Shown here in pieces: positions 39,109-59,443 of a stretch of 64,000 nt of DNA (its first letter is position 1; every line of letters starts with the position of its first letter). The stretch covers positions 124,001-188,000 of the forward strand of contig JAOVVO010000017.1 of the NCBI GenBank assembly GCA_028564675.1. Reading direction: 5' to 3'. The notes below the pieces were generated by a model that was not told the DNA's origin, did no database searches, and saw nothing but the letters and a program-made list of their open reading frames with translations. A program made the translations under genes and the position numbers. Origin of the DNA: Onchocerca lupi (taxonomy: Eukaryota > Nematoda > Chromadorea > Rhabditida > Onchocercidae).

Positions 39109-39268
39109 GGATGGCAAATATTTGAATTTCATGCTTATCTGTAGTGTTAATCAAATTAGAAGTAATTAAAATGGAATATTTCAGCTTTCGGCAGTAGCAT
39201 TAGTGAAAGCAAGTGGTACGAAATTATGGCTTCAAGTATCGCGGCCAAGAACTTCTGAAAATTCATGA
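6..39268 (+). CDS. mpz-1: Multi-PDZ scaffold protein, MPZ-1 / MPDZ-PATJ family (5' end possibly outside window)
   Basis: Multivalent scaffold that gathers receptors, channels and junction proteins under the membrane; in C. elegans MPZ-1 binds the tail of a serotonin receptor (family knowledge). My exons, all phase-consistent: 6-107, 385-508, 2166-2257, 5420-5563, 6144-6419, 6628-6825, 7433-7492, 7710-7838, 8052-8270, 10451-10552, 15126-15197, 16060-16128, 16576-16735, 16870-16967, 17425-17531, 18437-18535, 18791-18995, 21043-21189, 21299-21409, 21666-21860, 22255-22327, 22506-22660, 22943-23059, 23253-23384, 23629-23829, 27022-27202, 27616-27803, 28051-28164, 34948-35041, 35459-35550, 36029-36154, 36398-36469, 36909-37124, 37403-37468, 37666-37846, 38309-38469, 38652-38924, 39185-39268 (TGA). 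The product is about 1744 residues with nine PDZ domains joined by Ser/Thr-rich or acidic linkers; C. elegans MPZ-1 has about ten. A stop at 3-5 precedes the ATG at 6, so this may be an internal start or a short-isoform start; no L27 domain is seen. The donor at 21409 could instead be 21415. No PDZ-binding motif is obvious at the C-terminus (ends SENS). Confidence 0.9.
385..5563 (+). other. PDZ domain 1 of the mpz-1 gene (three exons)
   Basis: Encoded by 385-508, 2166-2257 and 5420-5563, about residues 48-136. The carboxylate-binding loop reads LGLG in VLGLGITIAG. The core ...INGVFVKSLVPNSSA... then NDLILE|VND shows the standard PDZ order of strands, with a phase-0 intron just before VND. Directly joining exons 508 and 2166 (phase 1 to phase 1) keeps the frame; the intervening 1.6 kb intron is AT-rich with T runs and nothing else convincing. 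The intron 2258-5419 (3.2 kb) likewise shows only AT-rich low-complexity sequence. Confidence 0.87.
6144..6825 (+). other. PDZ domain 2 of the mpz-1 gene
   Basis: Encoded by 6144-6419 and 6628-6825, residues about 185-300. The binding loop is GGLGISLEG, followed by an insert (residues around TVDILNGTQLCPHHY) that lengthens the strand B-C loop, as in the MPDZ/PATJ domains with a long B-C loop. The run DSLRPGGPAAFSNALRSGDE is typical PDZ, and ELLQ|AND carries the phase-0 intron. An Ala-rich, helical segment (EAAAANQMMDVQNMLRDVV) leads into the domain. Confidence 0.88.
7710..8270 (+). other. PDZ domain 3 of the mpz-1 gene
   Basis: Encoded by 7710-7838 and 8052-8270, residues about 357-440. The binding loop is GLGF, the canonical form, in SRGLGFSIVD. 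It continues VRSLVPGGLAQADGRIIPGD and LMFVNDEDL. Unlike most of its sister domains, the stretch from the GD turn to VND is not interrupted by an intron. The intron at 7839-8051 carries an uninterrupted 56-base T tract (7856-7911). Confidence 0.9.
8599..8660. repeat. CT-rich microsatellite in mpz-1 intron
   Basis: An imperfect (CT)n run broken by CCCTCCCTC, lying in the 2.2 kb intron 8271-10450. The rest of that intron shows AT-rich sequence and a 36-base T tract (9740-9775). No gene is seen there. Confidence 0.85.
11815..12180. repeat. Degenerate minisatellite with GGCTAAA-type core
   Basis: Units such as CATAAGGATTAAGCTAAATA recur five or more times with variation (for example around 11940, 11975, 12075 and 12115), interleaved with a second motif around AATCTTACTTGCTAT. 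Related short pieces (GGCTAAAATT, TTTAGCCTAA) occur around 10322-10366. It looks like an old tandem array decaying in an intron. Confidence 0.7.
14402..14708. repeat. Long inverted repeat, about 88-base arms (MITE-like)
   Basis: Arm 14402-14489 matches the reverse complement of arm 14620-14708, with roughly nine differences and one indel, around a 130-base AT-rich centre containing a (TA)n run. Both arms share, for example, AGAATTAAGTTCTAAATATC. A fold-back of this size in an intron would give a long dsRNA stem in the pre-mRNA. It could be a non-autonomous foldback/MITE element; no clear target-site duplication was found. Confidence 0.82.
16576..18535 (+). other. PDZ domain 4 of the mpz-1 gene (divergent)
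   Basis: Encoded by 16576-16735, 16870-16967, 17425-17531 and 18437-18535, residues about 575-680. The loop is LSLGIVLNS, where the usual first Gly of GLGF is Ser, so peptide preference may differ. Then CQVKSICSKKAIGLDGRVQ|VNDYIVKVNMESL; here the phase-0 intron lies six residues upstream of the position used in the sister domains. It is preceded by a Ser/Pro-rich linker (16060-16690), probably flexible and phosphorylatable (inference). Confidence 0.8.
22255..23059 (+). other. PDZ domain 5 of the mpz-1 gene
   Basis: Encoded by 22255-22327, 22506-22660 and 22943-23059, residues about 917-1010. The loop is SFGISIVGG; a long B-C insertion (VEVSNKSGQSGAKSTVSG) precedes IFIKSVLPNSPAGLS. A phase-0 intron falls exactly at VIS|VNDQDL. 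It is followed by an acidic and lysine-rich linker (23253-23829 and 27022-27202). Confidence 0.88.
24095..24320 (-). repeat. 3' LTR of the BEL/Pao element (truncated)
   Basis: Aligns to the first roughly 240 bases of the right LTR, from TGTCGTGG to CAAACGAATG, and then stops abruptly inside the gag-protease ORF. I count about 20 differences in the first 135 aligned bases, so the two LTRs are well diverged. Confidence 0.8.
24310..25914 (-). CDS. gag: BEL/Pao retrotransposon Gag with truncated protease
   Basis: 534 residues in one uninterrupted frame, with no introns. The N-terminal third is coiled-coil-like; the middle (about residues 150-290, including LPLTTFSGDPKLWREFWSGF and YLMSCLKGDALLAVRGY) is the capsid-type region conserved in Pao elements (DUF1759). 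Three zinc knuckles follow: CX2CX3HX4C (CGFCNEDHWDNEC), CX2CX4HX4C (CLNCLKPGHTTEDC) and CX2CX3HX4C (CFHCKGLHNTALC). The end is the start of an aspartic protease with FFDIGAQMPFIS, where the expected D-S/T-G is D-I-G. The frame then runs into LTR sequence, giving the last residues TFV and a stop. RT, RNase H and integrase are absent, so the element cannot move by itself. Ancestral role: packages element RNA into particles. Confidence 0.88.
   Translation of the reverse strand: MSSSLNSAAQPTKENLAKLLEEINTIELKPDPNFSREELRRYYEVKGRIVKEKIKRLDLYINALESLDKIWLELIQKTTLPIQRKEEEAKYAQMVEDETGILKLINRGKEAKITLEMYMDDFQLAVQQLSEVKAKEPVSHGEVSRAVRATVNLPQLPLTTFSGDPKLWREFWSGFSAAVHLQDIPDIQKLNYLMSCLKGDALLAVRGYDIAPENYDVIRNVLIEKFGQPTKIKKSLYNELQSIKRNDREWKATIEATERVLRQLEATGENLEHSSIEILIENKLPAWILDKVYQSKKGKRIWSVQSLRLFLAELVQRNEEVTRSQVSNREIDSTERKPKTPYKFRGETSALTITKKTEANGPKPTAKPKKLNKEKRPCGFCNEDHWDNECRNYPTFKQRMEYLVKIKACLNCLKPGHTTEDCNLRKRFCFHCKGLHNTALCCIKYGLQSGEPKGQQSNAIVVNPITQEIDSNEKEVLLLCNEVTVSKPSLPETTERVMAFFDIGAQMPFISKALADRLKLERTKEETITIVTFV
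25921..25932 (-). other. Primer-binding site of the LTR element
   Basis: TGGTGCCCGAGG on the minus strand begins five bases after the LTR end and starts with TGG, complementary to a tRNA 3' CCA end. I cannot say which tRNA. The gag ATG follows only a few bases later, an unusually short leader. Confidence 0.6.
25938..26330 (-). repeat. 5' LTR of the BEL/Pao element
   Basis: Begins (reading +) with TGTCGTGGAACTTGG, the same as the left copy at 24095. It is less AT-rich than the surrounding intron. On the minus strand it contains a TATA box (26196-26203) and an AATAAA (25998-26003) in the order expected for U3-R promoter and polyadenylation signals. Confidence 0.8.
26196..26203 (-). promoter_or_regulatory. 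TATA box in the retrotransposon LTR
   Basis: TATATAAG on the minus strand, followed by a GC-richer stretch, at a position fitting the U3/R promoter of the element. It would drive transcription antisense to mpz-1. Confidence 0.5.
26331..27021 (+). other. Remainder of the mpz-1 intron after the LTR element
   Basis: About 690 bases of AT-rich sequence ending at the acceptor before 27022. Nothing else is recognisable. Confidence 0.7.
29071..29225. repeat. Dispersed repeat, copy 1, with GC hairpin (Helitron-end-like)
   Basis: TCCGGC/GCCGGA form a short GC stem at 29071-29090, conspicuous in this AT-rich intron. The adjoining 29099-29225 (AAATAAAAATGTAAATGCTC and onward to the ACATTACATTCG block) is shared with 52695-52872 and, inverted, with 53289-53400. 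It lies downstream of the helicase fragment in minus orientation, so it is probably the end of that element; Helitron 3' ends carry such a hairpin, though I do not see a clean CTRR terminus. Confidence 0.6.
29313..29394 (+). ncRNA. 82-nt imperfect hairpin, pre-miRNA-like
   Basis: Arms 29313-29348 and 29359-29394 (36 nt each) pair around a 10-nt loop. Thirty positions are Watson-Crick and the six differences are all transitions; on the + strand four become G-U pairs and two A-C mismatches, so the + strand (host-gene sense) folds better than the minus strand. Size and loop fit a pre-miRNA, and it lies in an intron. It is beside a Helitron relic, so it may equally be a foldback piece of a transposon. 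I do not recognise a known miRNA seed. Confidence 0.45.
29466..29720 (-). pseudogene. Helitron Rep/helicase fragment, frameshifted
   Basis: Reading the minus strand, 29717-29592 gives FEDIWREQFTMMERLYTVHR, then DECFVFRMFLVNVPGPTF and a stop; 29577-29466 in another frame gives LHKATFCSACLALNLLENDR, then HWYACINDKCN. These match, in order, the region of Helitron/PIF1-like helicases that reads Y-V-P...E-CFYLRLLL-NV-GPTSF, then THATFREACLALGLLENDRHW. A stop and at least one frameshift separate the blocks, and the core helicase motifs are missing, so this is a dead remnant. Helitrons transpose by rolling-circle replication. Confidence 0.72.
31362..31570. repeat. Two adjacent short tandem repeats
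   Basis: 31362-31470 contains nearly three copies of a 38-base unit with TTTATGTTGAAAAACAACTT. Immediately after, 31473-31570 holds three looser copies of a roughly 40-base unit beginning GGCCTAAAACAT. They are intronic. Confidence 0.75.
32409..32470. repeat. Tandem duplication of about 30 bases
   Basis: Two near-identical copies of TTTAAAGTTACAATATCTTC with TAGCATT follow each other, differing at about one base. They are intronic. Confidence 0.7.
32537..32593. repeat. Perfect 17-bp inverted repeat
   Basis: TTGATATTTGAATAATT at 32537-32553 is exactly inverted at 32577-32593 around a 23-base loop. It could be a small foldback element remnant or a hairpin in the pre-mRNA. Confidence 0.7.
33568..33592. 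repeat. GAGA microsatellite
   Basis: A (GA)n-type run with one AAAG interruption, in the large mpz-1 intron. Confidence 0.8.
35459..36469 (+). other. PDZ domain 7 of the mpz-1 gene
   Basis: Encoded by 35459-35550, 36029-36154 and 36398-36469 with the end in 36909-37124, residues about 1340-1425. It is a textbook domain: GLGLSIVGG, then VIHEVYPDGAAAIDGRLKPG, then VLE|VNGISLRGVSHEQA. One intron lies immediately before the GLGL loop, a second at the conserved VNG position. I chose the acceptor at 35458 because it is the only nearby one giving the needed phase; the AG at 35444 would create a stop. Confidence 0.9.
36909..37846 (+). other. PDZ domain 8 of the mpz-1 gene
   Basis: Encoded by 36909-37124, 37403-37468 and 37666-37846, residues about 1437-1525. 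The loop is RGLGLSIVG, followed by GVYVSEVVKGGSADADGRL and GDQ|ILAVNGQDV. The intron is phase 0 but three residues upstream of the sister domains. A Thr/Gly-rich linker follows. Confidence 0.9.
38652..39268 (+). other. PDZ domain 9 of the mpz-1 gene (C-terminal)
   Basis: Encoded by 38652-38924 and 39185-39268, residues about 1650-1738. The loop is QLGMGIGK, followed by GILVTSLQPGSIAAEKLKVGD and LMAVNGVAITDQ; there is no intron before VNG. The protein ends seven residues after the last strand (QVSRPRTSENS, TGA at 39266-39268). Confidence 0.88.
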
Positions 39269-39436
39269 ATTTATTTTGTTGAAAATTACATTCACAAAGT
39301 CTAATCTTGTCAAATATATTTTTTTTTTTTTGCTAAAATTAAATGATTCAATTAAGAGAAAGGTAATAATATCATCTTGTAGATAATTCAATATATTTTT
39401 CATTTCAGAATCTTTCAGGGCTAATTTCACGGTGAT

Positions 39437-39466
39437 AATAAACTTTAATGTATCATTCCAAATAAA
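39437..39466 (+). terminator. Candidate poly(A) signals of the mpz-1 gene
   Basis: AATAAA hexamers occur at 39437-39442 and 39461-39466, 170-200 bases after the stop codon, a plausible 3' UTR length. In DNA this AT-rich chance hexamers are common, so this is only a candidate. Confidence 0.4.
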
Positions 39467-42400
39467 CTTCATTTGACAAATATTTTTATGAAATCATTTA
39501 AAAGATTAAACATTTTGCGAATTATTATTCTTCCTATCAATATTAAAAATAATATTTCATCTTAATATGTAAATTGAAATTATTATTTTAGCATTAAATA
39601 ATAGATATGATAAAAAGAAAAAAAATAATGTGAAAAGAATATAAATGAATTGAGAATTTTTTTCTTTTTTCCAAAAACTGTTTAATCTTTGTACATAATG
39701 AAATAATATATTTTTGCAAAGAGCAATTTGATATTTCATTTTTGTTATCGTTTTTTTTTTTTTTTTTCTTTTTCTTATCATTTTTTCCAATAACTGTAAA
39801 ATAATTATCATCTTAAATGTAAATTTTAAACTTTTACTTACTTTTTATTATTCATTTTTTCCACAATCATATATTAACTTATCATTTTAAGCTAATATTT
39901 ATGATAGATTACTTAATTTAAATGAAATAATATGTTGTAATATGTTTATTCATTATAAATAATTGTTGTTTGTTTATTGAATTTATTGATCATGCTATTT
40001 ATACAATACTGTGACGTGTAATTAATTCATTGTGAGAATTTTGGAAAAAGTGCATAATTTTAAATTTCGGAGTATTGTTTGCAAAAAAAAACAAAAAAAA
40101 AAAAGAAAAGAAGCTACACGGAAGTTTCACGTACAATAAATGTTTAAATATTTATTCAATTCTAAATTCTGAATTTTCCAAATTTGCATTCAAGATTAAT
40201 TGATGCTTTATTTATATTCCAATCAATTCTTGATCAGAAAAAATGATTTTTTTTTTTTTTTGATTTTCATGAGTATTTTCAAAGGTAATAATAAAATATG
40301 AGGAAATATAAGTAAAACGAGATGAAAATTAAAATATATTTCACATCATATAAATGAATAACTGGTAAATTCAAGAATTTTGATTTTGTTACTAAATACC
40401 TACATGTGATCATATCTCGAGTTGTGATGATAAATGAAACAGTGCTTTTATCATAGATTCTTGTCGTTTGTTGAGAAATAACGTATCATAATTTAACAAA
40501 AGTTTCAAAATGAAATTTAAATTGTTTTGAAATTTTCAGTGAAAATCTTCATTTAAATTTTTAATTTGTCTAATTTTTCATCTAAGTAATTAATTTTATT
40601 TGTTGCTAATCTTACGCATAAATCAGAATCGTAAAATTTGTATGATGATGTAAATTTGAGGTGTAGTGAATAATATTTGTTAATGTGAATTGCAACAAAA
40701 AATTTCACCAAATAATTTTAACAGAAACAAAATTTGTTTCCGTTAAAAAATTATAATTATGCATAAGATTTGAAGATTAACTAACAAATAGCAAATAATA
40801 AAATGATAAAAATGTTCATTATTTTAATGTTATGAAAAATTTTCTGAGGCATAAAATTGATTAATTTGATTTTTTTTTTTTCAAATTTTTAATGCCAATT
40901 GAAATAAATTTTATTTTTAACACTGAAAAACTAATTTAATCGATAAAACTGGATTGTTACGAGTAAAGGTTATGTGAGCAAATTATCATATATAAATAAG
41001 CCTAATAAATTATACATCATATAAGTACAAACATTTATTAGCTATTTTCATAAAAGTAGATAATCATAATAATCCTTTATCATAATAGCCGCTGATAATG
41101 ATAATATGAAGATAATTATTTTAGTGTAATTGAACAATTCAAAAAAATTTCTGTATCATTTGAAAGCAAAAATAACAAATAATTCGTTTAATTTTGGCAA
41201 ATACAATCGGTAAATGATTTCAATATAAAAAATTCAATTAAAATTGATTATTTTAAAGATTATGCCATTTGATATTAGCGAGATAAATGCCTTGGAGTTT
41301 CTTTATAATAAAGCATTTTCATGAGACAAATAATTTATGAAATGTTGAAATAAAAATTTTAGCAAAATCAATGTTGAAATAATCATGATTGATTGTTTCA
41401 TTATATAGTTAACAAATATCAATAATTTATCATCTTATCAATCATTGTTCTTATTCAAAATTTGTATATTTTCATATTTTATTTGCATTCTTGAAAAGAG
41501 ATCAAATATAAAGATAATCAGAATAATAGCCATCAATAGATTTAATTTAAAATTTTTTAGTAAGAATTTTTTCTTCTTTTTTTGTTAATTTCATTCTTTC
41601 ATATTTTATTTTTCATTCCATCTGTGGTATGTTATTCGAGAAATTGCAATTAAATTATTTATTATTGAAAAAATTAATTGATTTTTTATTTCTTTCTTAT
41701 TTTTTTTTATTTTTCTTTTTATTTTCCTCTCTTACTATTATTTTTTTTTCTCAAAACATCAAAATTATTAGGCTAATTGTTATAAATGAATAATAATATG
41801 ATAAAAATTAGCTAATTAACATAATAATCATCCTGTAATTCTATTTTGAATTGTTTTTATTTGCATTTTTTTTTTATTTGTTTGTTTAAAAGTGCTAATT
41901 TGTAAAAATTTTTGTGTTTTTTAAAATGACATTAAAATTTTATCATATGATAATAACTAATCTTCAAGCTTTTCTAAAATCCATAATACTAGCCCATATC
42001 ATTAGAGATAAGAAAATTTTCATTACTTGTTGCCATGGTACCCTTATATACGCTGCTAAATTTGTACTAATACTTACTAAATAATATTTCATTTCTGAAA
42101 TTTTCCATTCAGTATTGACAAATAACTCTTTTTATCATTAATTCCATTTTCAAATTAAAAAATTTTTAATTCCAATGAATAAATATTTTATAAATATCGG
42201 TTAAGGACAGGTGACTAATTTATCATTAGTATCATGAAAAAAGTTTGTGAAAAATTTCTTGTTAGGAACTTAGAACTTAGTACAGCTGAATTTGTTGTAT
42301 AATAAAATTTTTCCTATAATATAATCGATAATTTGAATTTTTTTTTTTTTTTTTTTTTGATGAAAGCATAATTATCAATTGCTGATTATTGATATTAAGA

Positions 42401-43450
42401 ATTGATAAAGTTTGAAAAGTGCCATTCATTGAATATCGATTAATAATGCGTGGAATTGAATGCAGATCTGATCGAAGGATTGCTCTACGAAATTTTTTTT
42501 GAGAATTTTTTGAGAATATACTATTCGATGTAATTATTCACATTTTACACTGAACATTGATTCTGATCAAATGATTTGCTTCTTGAATTTTTTCTGAGAA
42601 AAAATTTTATTCAATCTGATTGTTCGATGAAGTTTGGAAAATACCATTTCGTGAAACAATTATCAGTGCGAAGGATTGAATGTGTTGAATGCGTTAAAAC
42701 CATTCTCGAAGATAACGATGTTTTTTATAGTGAAGTTGTTTACAATATTTGATAATCGTAATATCTTATGATTTCAAGGATCAAGAATCAAGTTGGAAAA
42801 TATTTACAACTCTCTAGAAGCTTAATGTACATGAATAAGAATCATTAAATTAAATATTTACATTATTTTAACAACTCATATAATATGATATGATTGACGT
42901 TTTAAGAGGCATTAACATTATTTTAGACAATTTAATTGATTATAAGATTGATAGTTAATGTGATAAGTTGTTTGTTATGAAAATATGAATTAAAACAATG
43001 AAATATTGTGAAAATGATTCTTTATAACGAAATATTTAATAATATAATATTGAAATATGCTGGTTTATTCGATATTTTTATATTATGGAATATTTCGGTT
43101 TATTCCGACAATTACATACTTTGTAAATTTTTTTTTTTTTTTGATAATCATGAACTTAAAAAATGAAATTCACGAATAAACGAAAAAAGATTAGAATTAT
43201 TAATTAATCAATTAATTAATGCGAAATCATGCTTATTATATTGAAGGGATTCACCATGGTTTTGTGTATTGAACTATCCACCTTCGCTTTATTCGTATCA
43301 GTTTTTCGAATACAAAATTAAAATTAGAAATAAAAAAAAAAAAAAAAAAAAAGACAAGAAAATACTCTTTCCAGCTAAACTTTTCATATTTTCATTTTTT
43401 ATATTTCTTGTGTAAAAAAAAAAAAAAAAAAAAAAAATGCAAACAAAATC

Positions 43451-43460
43451 TTGATTTCAG
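43451..43460 (+). promoter_or_regulatory. Probable trans-splice acceptor of the mks-5 gene
   Basis: TTGATTTCAG sits 30 bases before the ATG at 43491, with no upstream coding exon in phase. In nematodes such a first acceptor usually takes a spliced leader; the use of SL1 here is inferred. Confidence 0.55.
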
Positions 43461-43490
43461 AGATATGCTTTGATTGTAATATTAAAAGTA

Positions 43491-56504
<13,014 letters not shown>

Positions 56505-56787
56505 AGCAATTTTTTTTTTTTATTCTATTGAAATTAATTAGCAATGTTTCGAAATTTATGTATTTATAATTTTAATGCTTATTAAAAAAATAATATCACA
56601 TGCATTGGAAGATGGAAAATATTTACTCACTTCTATGTGTCAATTTGGTTTTGAATTTAATCATTTTAGATTGTTATTGTTTCAGACTAAAAATTTAAAT
56701 TAATCTAAATTCAATCAACAATTAATTGCCAAACTGAATTAGAGAGTTTTTTGTAGTAATATAAATTTGCAGGGAATTTTCTAGAAA

Positions 56788-56793
56788 AATAAA
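56788..56793 (+). terminator. Candidate poly(A) signal of the mks-5 gene
   Basis: AATAAA 284 bases after the stop codon; no closer perfect hexamer is seen in this AT-rich 3' region. Confidence 0.35.
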
Positions 56794-58906
56794 GATGTAT
56801 GAGAAAATGTTAATCAAGAAAGATATTTCTGTTTTGCTGTTCCAAAATCTCAGATCAACTGATTATTTTTTGTATGTTGTCTTGTAGCTGTGAAAATATG
56901 CAAATCATTGGCTTCCTTGATTGTTATAAATCCATTGTCTACTTGGATGTATAATGGCTGTTCAACTTACAAAAAATTATGTGATTTAATTTCATCATTT
57001 CTTGCGAATATTGCTGATAATTTTATTTTTGCAATTATTTAAAAATTAATTTTAAGTGATAATTATAACAAATGTTAGTAAGAATGAAGGAAGTAGAAGA
57101 TAGAGCTAATTTTAGCCAACTATTCCTATGTAACTTGTCAATACTGGAATAAATTCCTCACGTATTTATTTGGTTCTTTTTTTTTTTTTTACGCTTCTTG
57201 GAAATCCATTTAAATGAATTATATGATCATAAAGCGGTGATAATAAAGTTTTAACAGGAAATTTTTAAAATGATTAATGTAAAATATTCTATTAATATTG
57301 AAATTTTGCACTGTGACTGAACCTATGGAATTTTTTCTTAGTTTCATGAATGATATTTGTATGGGAAATTTCAGTGTTGTAGAAAAATATTATTGTTATT
57401 TAATAAATCTTGAAGTAAAAATTTCCAATCAATTTTTCAGTAAAATCCATTCATACGATTAATTAATTAATCATTTCGATTGATAAGCAAATATATACAA
57501 ATATTACAGTGAGTCTACTTGAGACTATTATTAATTCTTATCAATTATCAGCTCTAAAAAAAGATTCAAGTTATCAGTTTTTCTTCTAAAAATTAAGCAT
57601 TCATTCATTTGCATTAAGCAATTTTTGGATGCAGAATTACCATGATTTTAGGGACACAAAGCTAATGGATTAGAAGTATCAATAAAAGTATTCTTTTGAA
57701 CGAAGCAGCAGTAAAAGATACTTCCTTTCGAATATAATATGCTTCTCGAAGTACTGTAAAACGAAGAGAAGTACTGTAACAACAAAAAAAAGAGAAATAC
57801 TGTAATAACAAATTTAATAAAAGATTCGTAATTTCTTCCATATAATCTTCATTTAAACAGATTCAGCAAGATTCATTATATCTAACAATTCGTATATTCG
57901 ATATGTCGAAGTGAACATTTCTCAATCTCACTTTTTTTAGCTACAAAATGATTAAATTAAGTCCATCCATTGGCTGGAAAAGTTCATTAGTTTGAAGTAC
58001 CAAACTATGATTGCTTTTTGACTTGACTGAATATTCCAGGAATGTATCGCCCATTTTCTTTTGATATTTGTCACAATATTTCTATTATTACTACTATTAC
58101 TATTTTCTTGCTATTATTTAAACTATTGTTTAGCATTGAACTTTGCATCAATTAATTCGAAATTAATTTTGATTATAAATTCACATGAAGAAGTGAAAGA
58201 ATATAAAAATAAAATATAGAAGAAGGACATATTAAAGCGCAATAAAGTTCGTGATTCTGAGTAATTGTACACCTAAATATCATCATCTGTAAACAATTAT
58301 GAGACTATTAAGAATTGCATAATATTTCAATCTTCCTTTGATACATGAATGGTTGAAATTTTTCAAATTTGACTAATAAGACCATCTTTAAAAAACAGCG
58401 CAAAGCTAAACTGGAAGTTTTAATTTCTTTATATTTTCATGAAAATTTGAACCGAACAAACAAACTGTATGTGGAGAAATTTTTCTTTTCTTATATAAAT
58501 CCATGCTAAATTAAAAATCCGAATTCTCATAATTTCAATTTCTTGCAATTTCAACTTCAATTTTGAGTAAGCTGCAAAATTTTCATGCATCAATGTCTAA
58601 AGCTTTATCATAAATAGCTTTTTCAATTACAACAATTATTATCGAATTGAAAATATAGCATACTGAAAAAAAAAGAAGTTACTGATGTCCTGGATAATCA
58701 AATCTCAATATGAATTCCAACCATAAAAAAAAAAAAAAAAAACTGTACTCATGATTATCAGTATCAGTATCACGTTGATCGATTTTTCCGATAGTAACAT
58801 TACAATATTTCCCGAATAATTTTTATCACTCGAAATGACAATTCTCTATGCGTTTGGAGTTACAAAATCGCGTAAAGTTATCGTCATCTCGTTCTCTGCA
58901 CGTTTC

Positions 58907-59413
58907 ACGTCATTGTTTTACGAAAAATGACGTAAGATGTTGGTGGATTATGACAAATTTACGTGACCCAGAACAATAACAGAATAACATAAAATGATCA
59001 CAACTTTCAAAACTTCTTGAAATAATTTGTATGACATCATTTAGAAAATACATCAAGCATTCTCTAACCTTTGACCCCTGTCTCAAACCTATCACAGCTA
59101 ATTCCAATCCCAGTAAACAGTGCTACCTTCTACATAGTGTCACCTTCTACATAATGTTCCACCGAGAAAAGGTCACTGTATTCTGCGGTTGGCCGACGTC
59201 AGATGTTAATTTTTTACGCCAAACTCTGTACTTGACGTATTTACGTCGTTTATATTTCCTCTGTAATGTCGGAGTTTGAGTGCTAATCCATTGTATCTGA
59301 ATAATTGCTTTCAATTATATCAATTACGATTACTTATATTAATTAAGTTTGCTTATATCACAAGCACTTTATCGATCTAATAATTTGTTCTTTAAATTTT
59401 CAGGATGACGTCA
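58907..59413. promoter_or_regulatory. Cluster of CRE/ATF-like TGACGT sites upstream of PQBP1
   Basis: Seven sites: ACGTCA 58907-58912, TGACGTAA 58928-58935, TTACGTGA 58959-58966, GACGTCA 59195-59201, TGACGTAT 59233-59240, TTACGTCG 59241-59248, and the perfect palindrome TGACGTCA 59406-59413, which lies just after the probable leader acceptor in the 5' UTR. The TGACGT core is the bZIP (CREB/ATF) site, known from other animals; the density is striking for this composition. Function is inferred. Confidence 0.5.
59394..59403 (+). promoter_or_regulatory. Probable trans-splice acceptor of the PQBP1 gene
   Basis: AAATTTTCAG ends 40 bases before the ATG at 59444. A short upstream ORF begins at 59405 (ATG ACG TCA TAT TAA) and could reduce translation slightly. 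Confidence 0.5.
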
Positions 59414-59443
59414 TATTAAATATTAAAATTCTTTACTACTGTG

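Larger units (their letters stand above)
39269..43490. other. Intergenic DNA between mpz-1 and mks-5 genes
   Basis: 4.2 kb of AT-rich sequence with T and A runs (a 24-base A run at 43414-43437) and no ORF that looks like a gene on either strand. It should contain the mpz-1 3' UTR and the promoter of the next gene; I see no recognisable promoter element. Confidence 0.75.
56505..59443. other. Intergenic DNA between mks-5 and PQBP1 genes
   Basis: 2.9 kb. The first 2.3 kb is AT-rich without features. From about 58840 the composition is more balanced and TGACGT-type sites cluster. 59121-59159 holds a small tandem repeat around ACCTTCTACATA. Overlapping short ORFs on both strands near 58910-59279 resemble no family I know. 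Confidence 0.7.

Noticed and set aside
42360..42700. Two roughly similar stretches (GATAAAGTTTGAAAA and GATGAAGTTTGGAAAA)
   Set aside because: The similarity is too weak and AT-driven to call a repeat without an alignment.
58910..59279. Overlapping short ORFs on both strands (65 and 82 codons) in the GC-richer promoter region
   Set aside because: No family resemblance, no splice context, and the region is better explained as regulatory DNA.
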